Assembly (NCBI GenBank): GCA_016185555.1
Contig: JACPNI010000010.1
Coordinates: 1 to 5,109, forward strand
Length of the DNA: 5,109 nt
Reading direction: 5' to 3'
Source: Candidatus Woesearchaeota archaeon
GTDB lineage: Archaea; Nanobdellota; Nanobdellia; SCGC-AAA011-G17; JACPNG01
Shown in pieces: positions 4,940-5,109 of the stretch. How positions within the stretch are numbered: the stretch's first letter is position 1; every line of letters begins with the position of its first letter. A program made the translations under genes and the position numbers. The notes beneath the pieces were generated by a model. That model was not told the origin of the DNA. It saw only the letters and a list, made by a program, of their open reading frames with translations, and did no database searches.

Positions 4940-5109
4940 ATTTGAAGAAACTTCTGAACGTTGCAATATCGTGTAAACGGAGATGGAATATTTCGGAGAT
5001 AATAATGAAACCTTTTTGATATTGTGTCCCATTTTTTTGAAAATCTCGATCGATTCGTTTACTTTTTTTTCAACATCCTTATCAAGTCCTTCAAAATATT
5101 CTTCAGGGA
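4820..5109 (-). CDS. gatA: Asp/Glu-tRNA(Asn/Gln) amidotransferase subunit A fragment
   Basis: Read from 5109 downwards, the - strand gives PEEYFEGLDKDVEKKVNESI, then MGHNIKKVSLLSPKYSISVY, SSNLARYDGIRFG, KRRMMLGTYTLSHGYYDAFY. These are landmarks of the C-terminal half of GatA, the amidase-signature subunit of GatCAB, which releases ammonia from glutamine so that Glu-tRNA(Gln) or Asp-tRNA(Asn) can be amidated. The catalytic Lys-Ser-Ser residues lie further N-terminal, beyond the window. The protein is open at both ends: it enters from the right edge and stops matching after YYDAFY, where the remaining conserved KAxxVR segment is replaced by reverse-strand ATPase sequence. It lacks the usual insertion between IRFG and the KRR motif, a short form I associate loosely with Candidate Phyla Radiation bacteria. 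Higher CpG than the gvp region supports a different origin. Confidence 0.85.

Overview
The window is an AT-rich gas vesicle (gvp) gene cluster. Its genes all lie on the + strand and are packed end to end, with stop/start overlaps or gaps of a few bases from position 6 to about 4840. Several starts have strong Shine-Dalgarno sequences. Two things suggest an uncultivated archaeon. The genes that can be named run F, G, J-like, H, K, L, A/M, which resembles the archaeal gvpFGHIJKLM order. The last gene is an AAA ATPase that recalls archaeal Orc1/Cdc6-like ATPases of DPANN-type genomes. This assignment is inference from protein style, and a bacterial host is not excluded.

Layout: a PadR-type winged-helix regulator (6-380) is followed by a broken gvpF/L gene (382-1061) and gvpG (1063-1344). 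Next come a very basic protein of unknown family (1356-1736), a GvpA/J-type shell protein with a zinc-ribbon tail (1733-2101), and an unrecognised 115-residue protein (2085-2432). A small protein with an IPxLGxxF motif (2445-2657) precedes gvpH, an Hsp20-like gene (2657-3118) that carries the same motif. Then come gvpK (3115-3429), an intact gvpL/F (3419-4180), a short GvpA/J/M protein (4183-4407), and an AAA ATPase (4400 to about 4840) at a place where a MoxR-type gvpN might be expected. GvpA/J/M-type proteins form or nucleate the shell, GvpF/L, G and K are accessory or nucleation factors, and GvpH is a small chaperone-like protein. No clear major GvpA, gvpN or gvpO is present, so those would lie outside the window or be absent.

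The right end does not belong with the rest. From 5109 down to about 4820 the - strand encodes a piece of GatA, the amidase subunit of Asp/Glu-tRNA amidotransferase. The ATPase and gatA meet head-on and both lose their 3' parts at the same roughly 20-base stretch. CpG frequency jumps more than tenfold there. This looks like a chimeric join, either an assembly or whole-genome-amplification artefact or a real rearrangement.

The best candidates for undescribed biology are the zinc-ribbon shell protein, the basic protein beside it, the two unknown small proteins between the J-like gene and gvpH, and the Orc-like ATPase. No promoter or terminator is visible inside the array, and no gap approaches 300 bases.
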